From: Oscillospiraceae bacterium
GTDB lineage: Bacteria; Bacillota; Clostridia; Oscillospirales; Acutalibacteraceae
Reading direction: 5' to 3'
Assembly (NCBI GenBank): GCA_902774035.1
Contig: CACYHA010000013.1
Location: 1-64,000, forward strand
DNA: 64,000 nt
Each line of letters opens with the position of its first letter. Positions within the stretch are counted from its first letter, which is position 1. This document shows positions 6,844 to 14,908 of this stretch, piece by piece. The notes beneath the pieces are model-generated. The model saw only the letters and a list, made by a program, of their open reading frames with translations, was not told the origin of the DNA and did no database searches. The position numbers were made by a program, and so were the translations under genes.

Positions 6844-8889
6844 ATGAAACAAAAAACATCTCTGCTTTTGCTGGCTGCGGCGTTGCTTGCGCTGCTGGTT
6901 TTTCCTGCCTTCGGCGAAGAAGCCGAAAGCGGCGCCTGCGGCGAAACGCTGACCTGGACATTCGCGGACGAAACGCTGACAGTCGGCGGCGTCGGGACGA
7001 TGGCGGATTATTCGTCGGCGCAGGCGCCCTGGGCAGCGTTGGAAGCTGTGAAGGCGCTTGTCGTGGAGGAGGGCGTCACAAGCATCGGCGAAAAGGCGTT
7101 TGCCGCGCTGACCGCACTGCAGCGCGCGACCTTTCCCGCAACGCTGACGGAGATTGGCGAAAACGCTTTTGAAGGCTGCGACGCGATCGAAGAGATCCGC
7201 TACGGCGGCACCCATGCGCAGTGGCATGCGCTGACGCAGGAAAACGAGAGCGCCGCGCCGCTGCTTTTGGCGCAGATCGAATGCAAAACCGAAGCAGGCG
7301 ATCCGCTGACTCTGACGGCGGTCGATCTTCCCGAAACGGAATCCACCTGCACCCTTGCCGGGACAACCGGCGGAAAACAGTGCAGCGTCTGCGGCGCAGT
7401 TCTGCAGGCGTCCGTTCCGAAAGCACTGAAAGAACACGAATGGCAGGTGGTGCAGACTTTCGGCGCTTCCTGTGTCAGCAAGGGCAATGTGACGTATGCT
7501 TGCGCGGTCTGCGGACAGGAGCTGTACCGGCGTGACGTTTTGGAGCCGAACACGCACCTGCACACGTCGGAGGTTCCCGAACAGGCGGCGTCCTGCGGCA
7601 AACCGGGCTATTCTGCCGGCATTTTCTGCAGCGACTGCGGGACTTATATCTCCGGCCATGAGACGATCCCGGCGCTGAAGCACGTCTGGAACCGCACGCT
7701 GATGCCCGCGACGCTGAAACGGGACGGCAGGCGCACCTATGTCTGCGAAAACTGCGGCGTCAATGTGATCAAACCGGTTGCGCAGATCGCGTCCGTGACT
7801 CTTTCCGAAACGGAGATTGCCAAGGACGGCGAAAAGCATACCCCGGCGGTGACCGTTCGCGACGTGAACGGCAAAAAGCTCAAAAAAGGCAGGGACTTTA
7901 CCGTTTCCTACGATCCCGGCCGCAGACACTTCGGAACGTACCGTGTGACGGTCACGTTTCAGGGAACCTATGCTGGCAAAAAGGTCCTGCGCTTCACGAT
8001 CGGCCTCGATACGCCGCAGAACCTGCAAAAGCGCGATGTGGGCGCAACGATCGCGACCCTCTCGTGGGACCGCGTCAAATACGCTACGAGCTATCTGCTC
8101 TACTACGCGGCGGAAAAAAGCGGCCCCTACACCCGCTTTGCCGAATCAACGGCCTGCACCTACAACGTCAGCAATCTGCAGCCGAAAGCGGTCTATTACT
8201 TCAAGGTGAAAGCGCTCCGCCGGGAGGCGGATCGGCTTGTGACCGGCCCGGCCTCGGCTGCCCGGGGACTGCACACGGCTCGCCAACAGCTCTCGTCTGC
8301 GGGTCGGGTGCTGGTGGAGATCACGCCGGAAAACCGGCTGCTGGCCGTTGTGAACCACTCCCGTGAGATTTCCCCAAGCTATCAGCCGAAGCTGAAGGAG
8401 CTTTCCGAACGGGGAAAGTATCTGGACTGGGAAGCCGCCGAAGCGTTTGAGGCCATGCGCACTGCCGCGCGGCGGGACGGCGTCACGCTCTACGCCTATT
8501 CCCCCTACCGTTCCTATGCCCATCAAAAGCTGAGCATGGAATCCATCATCCGCGACCGCCAGTCTCAGGGCTACAGCCGCAGCCGCGCCGAGGAGCTGGC
8601 GCTGCAGGTGGTTCTGCCCCCGGGCACGAGCGAGCACAACCTCGGCCTTGCGGTGGATATCTCTTCCACCTCGTCGACCTTCAAAAACACCCGCGCCTAT
8701 TCCTGGCTGCTGAAAAACGGCCGAAACTACGGCTTCATCCTGCGCTATCCCGAAGGAAAACAGGAGGTGACGGGAATCTCGTTTGAGCCGTGGCACTGGC
8801 GCTATGTGGGGATCGGCAACGCGAAAAAAATCCAGAAGAGCGGCCTGACGCTGGAGGAATACACGGCGCAGATGAAGGAACCGTACTGA
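6844..8889 (+). CDS. Exported LRR/FN3 protein with C-terminal D-Ala-D-Ala carboxypeptidase (VanY) domain
   Basis: 681 aa from ATG 6844, which follows GGGGGAGG; the longer frame from 6637 has no ribosome site. Residues 1-21 form a signal peptide ending AFG. Next come a BspA-like leucine-rich repeat region (LTVGGVGTMADYS, ALTALQRATFPATLTEIGENAFEGC), several CxxC segments (CSVCGAVL, CAVCGQEL, CSDCGTY, CENCGVN) that may be zinc knuckles, an Ig-like stretch and a fibronectin type III domain near 395-485. The C-terminal 200 residues are the VanY peptidase: SPYRSYAHQ, the zinc motif SEHNLGLAVDIS and FEPWHWRYVG. It probably trims peptidoglycan stem peptides at the cell surface. Monocistronic. Confidence 0.87.
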   Translation: MKQKTSLLLLAAALLALLVFPAFGEEAESGACGETLTWTFADETLTVGGVGTMADYSSAQAPWAALEAVKALVVEEGVTSIGEKAFAALTALQRATFPATLTEIGENAFEGCDAIEEIRYGGTHAQWHALTQENESAAPLLLAQIECKTEAGDPLTLTAVDLPETESTCTLAGTTGGKQCSVCGAVLQASVPKALKEHEWQVVQTFGASCVSKGNVTYACAVCGQELYRRDVLEPNTHLHTSEVPEQAASCGKPGYSAGIFCSDCGTYISGHETIPALKHVWNRTLMPATLKRDGRRTYVCENCGVNVIKPVAQIASVTLSETEIAKDGEKHTPAVTVRDVNGKKLKKGRDFTVSYDPGRRHFGTYRVTVTFQGTYAGKKVLRFTIGLDTPQNLQKRDVGATIATLSWDRVKYATSYLLYYAAEKSGPYTRFAESTACTYNVSNLQPKAVYYFKVKALRREADRLVTGPASAARGLHTARQQLSSAGRVLVEITPENRLLAVVNHSREISPSYQPKLKELSERGKYLDWEAAEAFEAMRTAARRDGVTLYAYSPYRSYAHQKLSMESIIRDRQSQGYSRSRAEELALQVVLPPGTSEHNLGLAVDISSTSSTFKNTRAYSWLLKNGRNYGFILRYPEGKQEVTGISFEPWHWRYVGIGNAKKIQKSGLTLEEYTAQMKEPY

Positions 8890-8910
8890 GCGAATTATTT
8901 CTTGCAGATA

Positions 8911-8939
8911 TTGTAAACTGCGGCCCACTGTGTTATAGT
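8911..8939 (+). promoter_or_regulatory. Promoter for micro-ORF 8973 and the Na/Pi transporter
   Basis: TTGTAA (8911-8916), 17-bp spacer, TATAGT (8934-8939). Confidence 0.62.
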
Positions 8940-8972
8940 ATGCATAGATCTTTTTTCAGGAGGAACCATAAG

Positions 8973-9062
8973 ATGAAAAACATGTTTCACTCATTTTTTG
9001 ACGGCATGGCCGACGTCGTGTCTTCGTTTTTCGTGGCAGTTCTGTTTTTGCTGTTTAACTGA
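8973..9062 (+). CDS. Micro-ORF, 29-aa hydrophobic/amphipathic peptide
   Basis: ATG 8973 has a good ribosome site (AGGAGGAACC). The peptide begins MKNMFHSFFDGMADVVSS and ends in a hydrophobic FFVAVLFLLFN. It could be a single short membrane helix or amphipathic peptide. It lies 32 bp before the Na/Pi transporter gene behind their common promoter, so it could be a translated leader or a small partner of the transporter. No family recognised. Its Phe-rich N-terminal half recalls the helical tails elsewhere in the window. Confidence 0.55.
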   Translation: MKNMFHSFFDGMADVVSSFFVAVLFLLFN

Positions 9063-9094
9063 TTTAAAAACAATCTGATGGAGAGGGGAAAGCT

Positions 9095-10873
9095 ATGACC
9101 GTTTCACAGGTGATCTCGCTGCTCGGCGGCGTGGCGCTGTTTTTGTTCGGTATGACGACGATGGGCGACGGACTCAAGCGCGTGGCCGGCAACCGGCTGG
9201 AGCTGATCCTCTATCGCCTTTCCGGAACGCCGCTGCGCGGGCTGCTGCTGGGGACGGGCGTGACCGCCGTGATCCAGTCCTCCTGCGCCACCTCGGTGAT
9301 GGTGGTCGGTTTTGTGAACTCCGGGATGATGAAGGTGCGCCAGAGCGTCAGCGTCATCCTCGGCGCGATTCTCGGTACCAGCGTCACCGGCTGGGTGATC
9401 TGTCTCGGCTATATCGAAGGCGCGGGCGGGCTGAAAAGCCTGCTTTCCACCGCGACGCTGACCGGCGCTGTCGCCGTGGTCGGCATCGTTCTGCGTATGT
9501 TCAGCAAATCCACGACCAGGCGCCACATCGGTGACATTCTGATGGGCTTTGCCGTGCTGATGTTCGGAATGAGCGCCATGAGCGCCGCCGTGAGCCCTTT
9601 GGGCAGCGCGCCGTGGTTTATTTCCACGCTGTCCTCGCTTTCCAACCCGCTGCTCGGTATACTGGTCGGCACACTGTTCACCGCCGTTTTGCAAAGCGCG
9701 AGCGCGGCGGTCGGTATCGTGCAGGCCCTGGCCGTAACGGGCGCCATGGGCGTGGCCGAGGCGCTTCCGCTGCTGATGGGCATCGCCATCGGCGCTTCGG
9801 CGCCGGTGCTTCTTTCCGCCATCGGCGCAGGGGCGGACGGCAAACGCGCCGCTCTCGTTTACCCTGTGGCGAGCATGCTCGGCGTGGGCGTGCTGGCGGC
9901 GGTGTTTTATCCGCTGCATGCCGCATTTATGTTTTCTTTTATGGAAAAGACGGTGTCGCCGTTTTCCGTGGCCGCGGTCAACAGCGTGCTGCGCGTGGCC
10001 ATGACAGCGCTGCTCATGCCCTTCGGCGGCGCACTGGGGTCGCTGGTGACAAAGCTTGTCAAAGAGAAGCCGCAGCCTTCTCAAGAAGGCCCGACGCTGC
10101 GGCTGGAGGAGCGCTTTTTGAGCCATCCCGCCCTCGCTGTGGAGCAGGTGCGTATGGCGATGCGCGATATGGCGGTCCTTTCGCGCAAGGCGGTGAGCAA
10201 GGCGATCAAGCTCCTGCATGCGTATTCCGAGGAGGGCTTTTCCGCTGTGGCGTCCATGGAAAACGCCGCGGACGTCTATGAGGACAAGCTCGGCGCTTAC
10301 CTGATGAAGCTGACGCGGGTGGAGCTGACAAAACGGCAAAACGCCGCCGTCGCAAAGGATCTGCGCACGCTGACCGACCTGGAACGCATCTCCGACCACG
10401 CGCTGAATCTGGCGGAAAACGCAAAAGAACTGCACGAAAAGGCGCTGGCGTTTTCGCCCCGGGCGGCAGCGGATCTTGATGTGATCACGGCCGCGCTGAA
10501 CGAGATTTTGCACATCACGGTACGCGCGTTTGAAACCGAAGCGCTGGAGACCACAATGCTTGTGGAACCGCTGGAGCAGCGGATTGACGATCTGATCAGC
10601 GAAATGAAGCGCCGCCACGTGGAACGTCTGCAGTGCGGCGAATGCACGGTGGAGCAGGGCTTCGTGTTCAACGACCTGCTGACGAATTTTGAGCGCGTTT
10701 CCGACCATTGCTCCAACATTGCGCTGGCCATCATCGAGCTGCACGACAGCACGGTGGAGGCGCACGGCTATTTGCACGCCCTGCGTGAGGGCGACGACGC
10801 TGCCTTCCGTGCAGCCTATGCGGACTATGCCGCGCGGTATGCGCTGAAAGCCGGCGACGATTCACACGTTTGA
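9095..10873 (+). CDS. Na+/phosphate cotransporter family protein with C-terminal PhoU-like domain
   Basis: 592 aa. ATG 9095 follows GAGAGGGG. The first 330 residues are two inverted hydrophobic repeats, each with the QSS/QSA signature of the NptA/SLC34-like family (VIQSSCATSVMVVG and VLQSASAAVGIVQ) and the first helix FLFGMTTMGDGLK. The C-terminal third is a helical PhoU-like domain (LTDLERISDHALNLAENAKE, NFERVSDHCSNIA) thought to sense or regulate phosphate flux. Probable role: sodium-driven phosphate uptake. Followed after 56 bp, with a perfect hairpin across its stop codon, by the sugar-acid operon; the two are probably not functionally related. Confidence 0.92.
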   Translation: MTVSQVISLLGGVALFLFGMTTMGDGLKRVAGNRLELILYRLSGTPLRGLLLGTGVTAVIQSSCATSVMVVGFVNSGMMKVRQSVSVILGAILGTSVTGWVICLGYIEGAGGLKSLLSTATLTGAVAVVGIVLRMFSKSTTRRHIGDILMGFAVLMFGMSAMSAAVSPLGSAPWFISTLSSLSNPLLGILVGTLFTAVLQSASAAVGIVQALAVTGAMGVAEALPLLMGIAIGASAPVLLSAIGAGADGKRAALVYPVASMLGVGVLAAVFYPLHAAFMFSFMEKTVSPFSVAAVNSVLRVAMTALLMPFGGALGSLVTKLVKEKPQPSQEGPTLRLEERFLSHPALAVEQVRMAMRDMAVLSRKAVSKAIKLLHAYSEEGFSAVASMENAADVYEDKLGAYLMKLTRVELTKRQNAAVAKDLRTLTDLERISDHALNLAENAKELHEKALAFSPRAAADLDVITAALNEILHITVRAFETEALETTMLVEPLEQRIDDLISEMKRRHVERLQCGECTVEQGFVFNDLLTNFERVSDHCSNIALAIIELHDSTVEAHGYLHALREGDDAAFRAAYADYAARYALKAGDDSHV

Positions 10874-10884
10874 GTGAATCGTCG
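10855..10884 (+). other. Perfect 11-bp inverted repeat across the stop codon of the Na/Pi gene
   Basis: CGACGATTCAC (10855-10865) pairs with GTGAATCGTCG (10874-10884) around an 8-base loop containing part of the TGA stop. No T-run follows, so it is not a standard intrinsic terminator. It may protect or process the message at the border to the sugar-acid operon. Confidence 0.6.
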
Positions 10885-10929
10885 GTTGCGGCGAAGAAGA
10901 GATTTCCCAAAAAAAGCAGGAGGTTCCTT

Positions 10930-11358
10930 ATGCTGAAACATATCCCGAAAGTATTATCGCCCGAGTTGCTGAAGATCCTGTGCGAAATGGGACACGGCGA
11001 CGAGATCGTGATCGGCGACGGCAATTTTCCCGCCGCGTCCAACGCAAAACGCCTTGTGCGCGCCGACGGCATCGGCGCCTGCGAACTGCTGGACGCGGTT
11101 TTGCAGGTCTTTCCGCTGGATCAGTATGATCCGAATAACTTTGTGCTGATGCAAAAGGCGGAGGGCGACGCCGCCGACACAAGCATCTGGCAGCGCTATG
11201 AGGCCATTTTGAAAAAGCATGAACCGAACGCGGTCGTTTCGTTCGAGGAAAGGTTCGCCTATTACGAGCGGGCAAAACGCGCCTATGCGATCGTTGCCGG
11301 CGGCGAGGAAAAACAGTATGCGAATATCATTCTGAAGAAAGGCTGTGTGCTGGATTGA
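10930..11358 (+). CDS. RbsD/FucU-family sugar mutarotase/pyranase
   Basis: 142 aa, close to the family's usual length. ATG 10930 follows CAGGAGG; the frame extends upstream to 10870 but without a ribosome site. The N-terminal signature GHGDEIVIGDGNFPA (residues 21-35) includes the conserved catalytic His22, and FVLMQ, YYERAKRAYAIVAGGE at the end are also typical. Family members interconvert sugar anomers or pyranose/furanose forms so that dehydrogenases get the reactive form. Its place at the head of an oxidative sugar operon fits a FucU-type role on L-fucose or the isosteric L-galactose. The next gene starts in its stop codon. Confidence 0.85.
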   Translation: MLKHIPKVLSPELLKILCEMGHGDEIVIGDGNFPAASNAKRLVRADGIGACELLDAVLQVFPLDQYDPNNFVLMQKAEGDAADTSIWQRYEAILKKHEPNAVVSFEERFAYYERAKRAYAIVAGGEEKQYANIILKKGCVLD

Positions 11359-12560
11359 ACACCTTTGCAACCTATTTCCAAAACGACGAAAAAACGCCAC
11401 TGCGCTACGGCGAAGTGAACCTCATCAATCCGCCCAGGCAGCGTTTGCGCGGAGAACCGCTGAAGAAAGGCGTGGAGGCCGTGCCGGTTTTCTGCGGTTT
11501 TTGCGGAACGGATTATGAGCTGATGCGCATGGGGCGCAAGGGGCTGCTCGGCCCGAAGTTCCCGGCCGGCCAGACGCGGCTGATCAACGGCCATGAGGGC
11601 GTGGTCTGGGTGCCGTCGGAGGGACGCTTTGCCATCGTGCTCATCCGCGGCGGCGACAGCGCCGACCCGACGCGCTTCACGGAGGACGAGACCTATTTTG
11701 AATACGGCTGCGACGGCGCGGACGGCATCTTCTGCGACAGGGGCTATTTCAACCCCGATATGCTGCTGCATCTGCCGGATCCGTTTGAAAAGCTGAAAAA
11801 GCTGCCGTTGTCGCTGGCAAAAAAACTGGTGTTTTCCGATCCCTACGCCTGCGCCGTCTTTCAGCACGAGCGCATGTGCGACATCGGCGAGGCGCAGAAC
11901 TTCCGTGTGGTACTCGCGAAAGAAAAGTGCGATGAGGCGACTGCGCGAAAAAAGGCGGTGGAAGCCTCCTTCGAGCGCGTGGTGATCTTCGGCCTCGGCA
12001 CGACCGGCCTTTTCATCGGCGACCAGATCCGACGGAACCACCCGAAGGCGAACATCCTCTTTGTTGCCCGCAGCGGAGAGGACAGCGAAAAAGCGCGGTT
12101 CGTGAAGGACGAGCTGGCCTGCGAGTATCTCTCTTCCGGCGGCATGACCGAGGAAGAGACCGCCGCCGCGATCGAACGGCGGCTCGGCGGCAAGGCCTGC
12201 ATTTTTGTGGGAACGAGCGGAACGGAAACGGAGCACCGCATCGCCTTTGCCAACGGCGTGCTCGCCTGCAACGGCATTTACAACAGCTTTTCTCTCGGCC
12301 CGAAGGTGACCTATGACACCATGCCCTTCGGGTTCAAAAACCAGGTCATATTTGCTTCGATCAATTTTACCCGGGCGCATATGGAGACTGCCATCCGCCT
12401 GCTGTGCGAAAGCCGGTTCGACCGTCTGGTGAAGCTGATCGGCAAGGACGAATTTACGCGCGACCCGATCGGCGCCTATGAGAACAAAATCTATGCCAAG
12501 GGCGCGCCGCTGAAAACGGCCGTCGTCTGGAACGAAGCATACATCGACAGGGAGGCTTGA
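11355..12560 (+). CDS. Medium-chain (zinc) dehydrogenase, candidate aldose 1-dehydrogenase
   Basis: 401 aa with a TTG start at 11355 overlapping the preceding TGA (translational coupling). The N-terminal GroES-like part has Cys50 in CGTDYEL and NGHEG (residues 79-81 GHE) as catalytic zinc ligands. The Rossmann part has VVIFGLGTTGLFIG near 213. The structural four-cysteine zinc lobe of classical MDR enzymes is not evident, which together with the 400-aa length resembles glucose-dehydrogenase-like MDRs. In context it would oxidise the aldose at C1 to a lactone. Substrate is inferred from the operon, not from the sequence. Confidence 0.75.
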   Translation: MNTFATYFQNDEKTPLRYGEVNLINPPRQRLRGEPLKKGVEAVPVFCGFCGTDYELMRMGRKGLLGPKFPAGQTRLINGHEGVVWVPSEGRFAIVLIRGGDSADPTRFTEDETYFEYGCDGADGIFCDRGYFNPDMLLHLPDPFEKLKKLPLSLAKKLVFSDPYACAVFQHERMCDIGEAQNFRVVLAKEKCDEATARKKAVEASFERVVIFGLGTTGLFIGDQIRRNHPKANILFVARSGEDSEKARFVKDELACEYLSSGGMTEEETAAAIERRLGGKACIFVGTSGTETEHRIAFANGVLACNGIYNSFSLGPKVTYDTMPFGFKNQVIFASINFTRAHMETAIRLLCESRFDRLVKLIGKDEFTRDPIGAYENKIYAKGAPLKTAVVWNEAYIDREA

Positions 12561-12561
12561 C

Positions 12562-13581
12562 ATGAAAGCGATTGAGATCACCGCACCCGGCAAGATCCGG
12601 ATCATTGAAAAAGAGCAGCCGCAGCCGAAGGCGGGGGAGGCGCTGCTGCAGGTGCTCTGCGGCGGCATCTGCGGCGCGGACGTGGCGTCCTACACGGGCA
12701 ACCAGCCCTTCACGACCTATCCGCGTATCCCCGGCCATGAGCTTTCCGCGCGGATCGTGTCGATCCCGGAAAACGACCGCGGGCTGAAAGCGGGCGACCT
12801 TGTGACGGTCAACCCCTATTTCAACTGCGGAACCTGCTACGCCTGCAAGCGCGGTCTGGTCAACGCCTGCCGCGACAATCAGACCATGGGCGTGCAGCGC
12901 GACGGCGGCTTTCAGGAATACATCACCATGCCCGTCGGGCGCATCATCGACGGCAAGGGTCTTTCCGCAAAGGAGCTGGCCCTCATCGAGCCGTTTTCCA
13001 TCAGTTGCCACGCCCTTTCCAGAGCCGAAGTCAAGGCGGGCGACAATTTGCTGATCATGGGCGCCGGGCCGATCGGTCTGTTCGCCCTGCTGCGGGCAAA
13101 GGCGCTCGGCGCACGGGTGCTGATCGCCGATATGCTGAAAAGCCGCCTTGCCCTCGCAAAAACATTCGGCGCGGATATGGCGGTCAATGTGAAGGAGACC
13201 GAGCTTTCCGAAGCCTGCAGCGCCTTTACCTGCGGCAACGGCTTCGACGTCTGTGTGGAGGCCTGCGGCGCGCCGGAGACCTTTTTGAACTGCATCGATG
13301 CGGCCGCCCACGGCGCAAACATCATTCTGATCGGCAACGGCAAGCGGGAAACCACCTTTGTGCATTCGATCCTTTTGAAAAAAGAGCTGAACGTCTTCGG
13401 CTCGCGCAACGCTTTCACCCGCGACTTTGAAACGCTGATCGACCTTGTGAAAAGCGGCAAAGCCGACGTGCTGAAGATGGTCAGCGGCGTCTACGCGATG
13501 GAAAACGCCGCGGCGGCGTTTGAGGCGCTGGCGCACAACGACGGCAGCCTCGCTAAGCTGCTGATCGGCTTTGGTGAATGA
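12562..13581 (+). CDS. Zinc-dependent sugar-acid dehydrogenase, LgoD (L-galactonate 5-dehydrogenase)-like
   Basis: 339 aa, one base after the previous stop, with GGGAGG ahead. Catalytic zinc ligands are Cys37 (CGGICGAD) and GHE 58-60; the structural zinc lobe is complete (Cys89, 92, 95, 103). The cofactor motif is MGAGPIGLFA. Several stretches (GNQPFTTYPRIPGHE, GVQRDGGFQEY, ALIEPFSISCHA, FGSRNAFTRDFE) recall E. coli LgoD/YjjN and RspB as I remember them; these oxidise L-galactonate or L-gulonate at C5. In this operon it would make D-tagaturonate for the next enzyme. Other polyol substrates remain possible. Confidence 0.8.
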   Translation: MKAIEITAPGKIRIIEKEQPQPKAGEALLQVLCGGICGADVASYTGNQPFTTYPRIPGHELSARIVSIPENDRGLKAGDLVTVNPYFNCGTCYACKRGLVNACRDNQTMGVQRDGGFQEYITMPVGRIIDGKGLSAKELALIEPFSISCHALSRAEVKAGDNLLIMGAGPIGLFALLRAKALGARVLIADMLKSRLALAKTFGADMAVNVKETELSEACSAFTCGNGFDVCVEACGAPETFLNCIDAAAHGANIILIGNGKRETTFVHSILLKKELNVFGSRNAFTRDFETLIDLVKSGKADVLKMVSGVYAMENAAAAFEALAHNDGSLAKLLIGFGE

Positions 13582-13582
13582 G

Positions 13583-14908
13583 ATGAAAGAAACGATCCTT
13601 CAATTCGGAACCGGAAAATTCCTGCGGGCGTTTGCGGATGCCTTTGTGGACACCCTCGGCAAACAGGGACTCTATGACGGAAATATCGTCATCGTCTCGC
13701 CGACGGATTCCAAAACCGTGGAAACCATCAACGCGCAGGGCGGCGCCTATCACCTGATGCTGCGCGGGATCGAAAACGGCAGGGAGATCTGCGAAACGAC
13801 AAAGATCACGTCTGTCTCCCGCGCGGTCAATCCCTACCGCGATTTTGACGCCTTTCTTGGCCTTGCGAAGAATCCCGACCTGCGCTTTGTGATCAGCAAC
13901 ACCACCGAGGCGGGAATCTGCTACGAGCCTGCCTGCGCGTTCGGCGACCGTCCGGCTTCGTCGTTCCCCGGCAAGCTGACGCAGTTTTTGTTTGAACGGT
14001 ACCGCCTGCGTCTCGGCGGTCTGGTCATTCTCGCCTGCGAGCTGATCGAAGACAACGGCAGGGCGCTGAAAGCCTGTGTGCTGCGCTACGCCGAACAGTG
14101 GGAGCTCGGCGAGGATTTTCTCTCGTGGCTGAACGCCGAAGTCCGCTTTTGCGGCACGCTTGTGGACCGCATCGTCACCGGCTTTCCGGAAGCGGAGGCG
14201 GAAGCGCTCTTTGCTGCCCTCGGCTGCCGCGACGCTTTGCTTGACACGGCCGAGCCCTATCACCTCTGGGTGATCGAGGGAAACTTTGAAAACGAGCTGC
14301 CGCTGCAAAAGGGCGGCTGCAACGTGATCTGGACGGACGACGTTGCGCCTTACAAAAAGATGAAGGTGCGCATTCTCAACGGGTCGCACACTTCGCTGGT
14401 GTTCCCGTCGCTGCTGTGCGGCGTGGAATCCGTCGGCGAAAGCCTCGACGACACGCTGCTGAACGCGTATCTCCACACCTGCCTGTTCGGTTATATTCTG
14501 CCGACCCTCGGCGAAACGGAAGAAAACCGGCAGTTCGCCGAGGCCGTGCTGGAACGCTTTCGCAATCCGTATATCCGCCATTTGTGGCGGTCGATCTCGC
14601 TGAATTCCGTCAGCAAATTCACGGCCAGGGTGCTGCCGACGGTCACGGAGTATCTGCACACGCACGCCGCGCCGCCGAGGCCGCTGGTCTTTTCCCTTGC
14701 CTGCCTGCTCAGGTATTACAGGGAAAACGATCCGACGGACAGCGCCGAAGCGGTCGATTTTATCAAAACGCATGACGTTCCGGCGATCCTGTCCAATGCC
14801 GGGCTGTGGGGCTGCGACCTCAGCGGCCTGACGAAAGCGGTGGAAGAGAGCCTGGCGCAAATGGAACGCGAAGGCATCAGAGAGGCGATCCGATGGAGTA
14901 TGTCCTGA
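13583..14908 (+). CDS. uxaB: Tagaturonate reductase / mannitol dehydrogenase family (UxaB-like)
   Basis: 441 aa from ATG 13583; an alternative TTG at 13571 lies inside the previous gene. The N-terminal cofactor loop is LQFGTGKFLRAFADAF, and the catalytic segment MKVRILNGSHTSLVF carries the conserved Lys and His of the family. VISNTTEAGI and DRIVTGFP match UxaB-type altronate oxidoreductases. Expected reaction: D-tagaturonate + NADH to D-altronate. It is flanked by the dehydrogenase that would supply tagaturonate and the UxaA-like dehydratase that would use altronate. No uronate isomerase (UxaC) is present, so the source is not galacturonate within this operon. Confidence 0.85.
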   Translation: MKETILQFGTGKFLRAFADAFVDTLGKQGLYDGNIVIVSPTDSKTVETINAQGGAYHLMLRGIENGREICETTKITSVSRAVNPYRDFDAFLGLAKNPDLRFVISNTTEAGICYEPACAFGDRPASSFPGKLTQFLFERYRLRLGGLVILACELIEDNGRALKACVLRYAEQWELGEDFLSWLNAEVRFCGTLVDRIVTGFPEAEAEALFAALGCRDALLDTAEPYHLWVIEGNFENELPLQKGGCNVIWTDDVAPYKKMKVRILNGSHTSLVFPSLLCGVESVGESLDDTLLNAYLHTCLFGYILPTLGETEENRQFAEAVLERFRNPYIRHLWRSISLNSVSKFTARVLPTVTEYLHTHAAPPRPLVFSLACLLRYYRENDPTDSAEAVDFIKTHDVPAILSNAGLWGCDLSGLTKAVEESLAQMEREGIREAIRWSMS

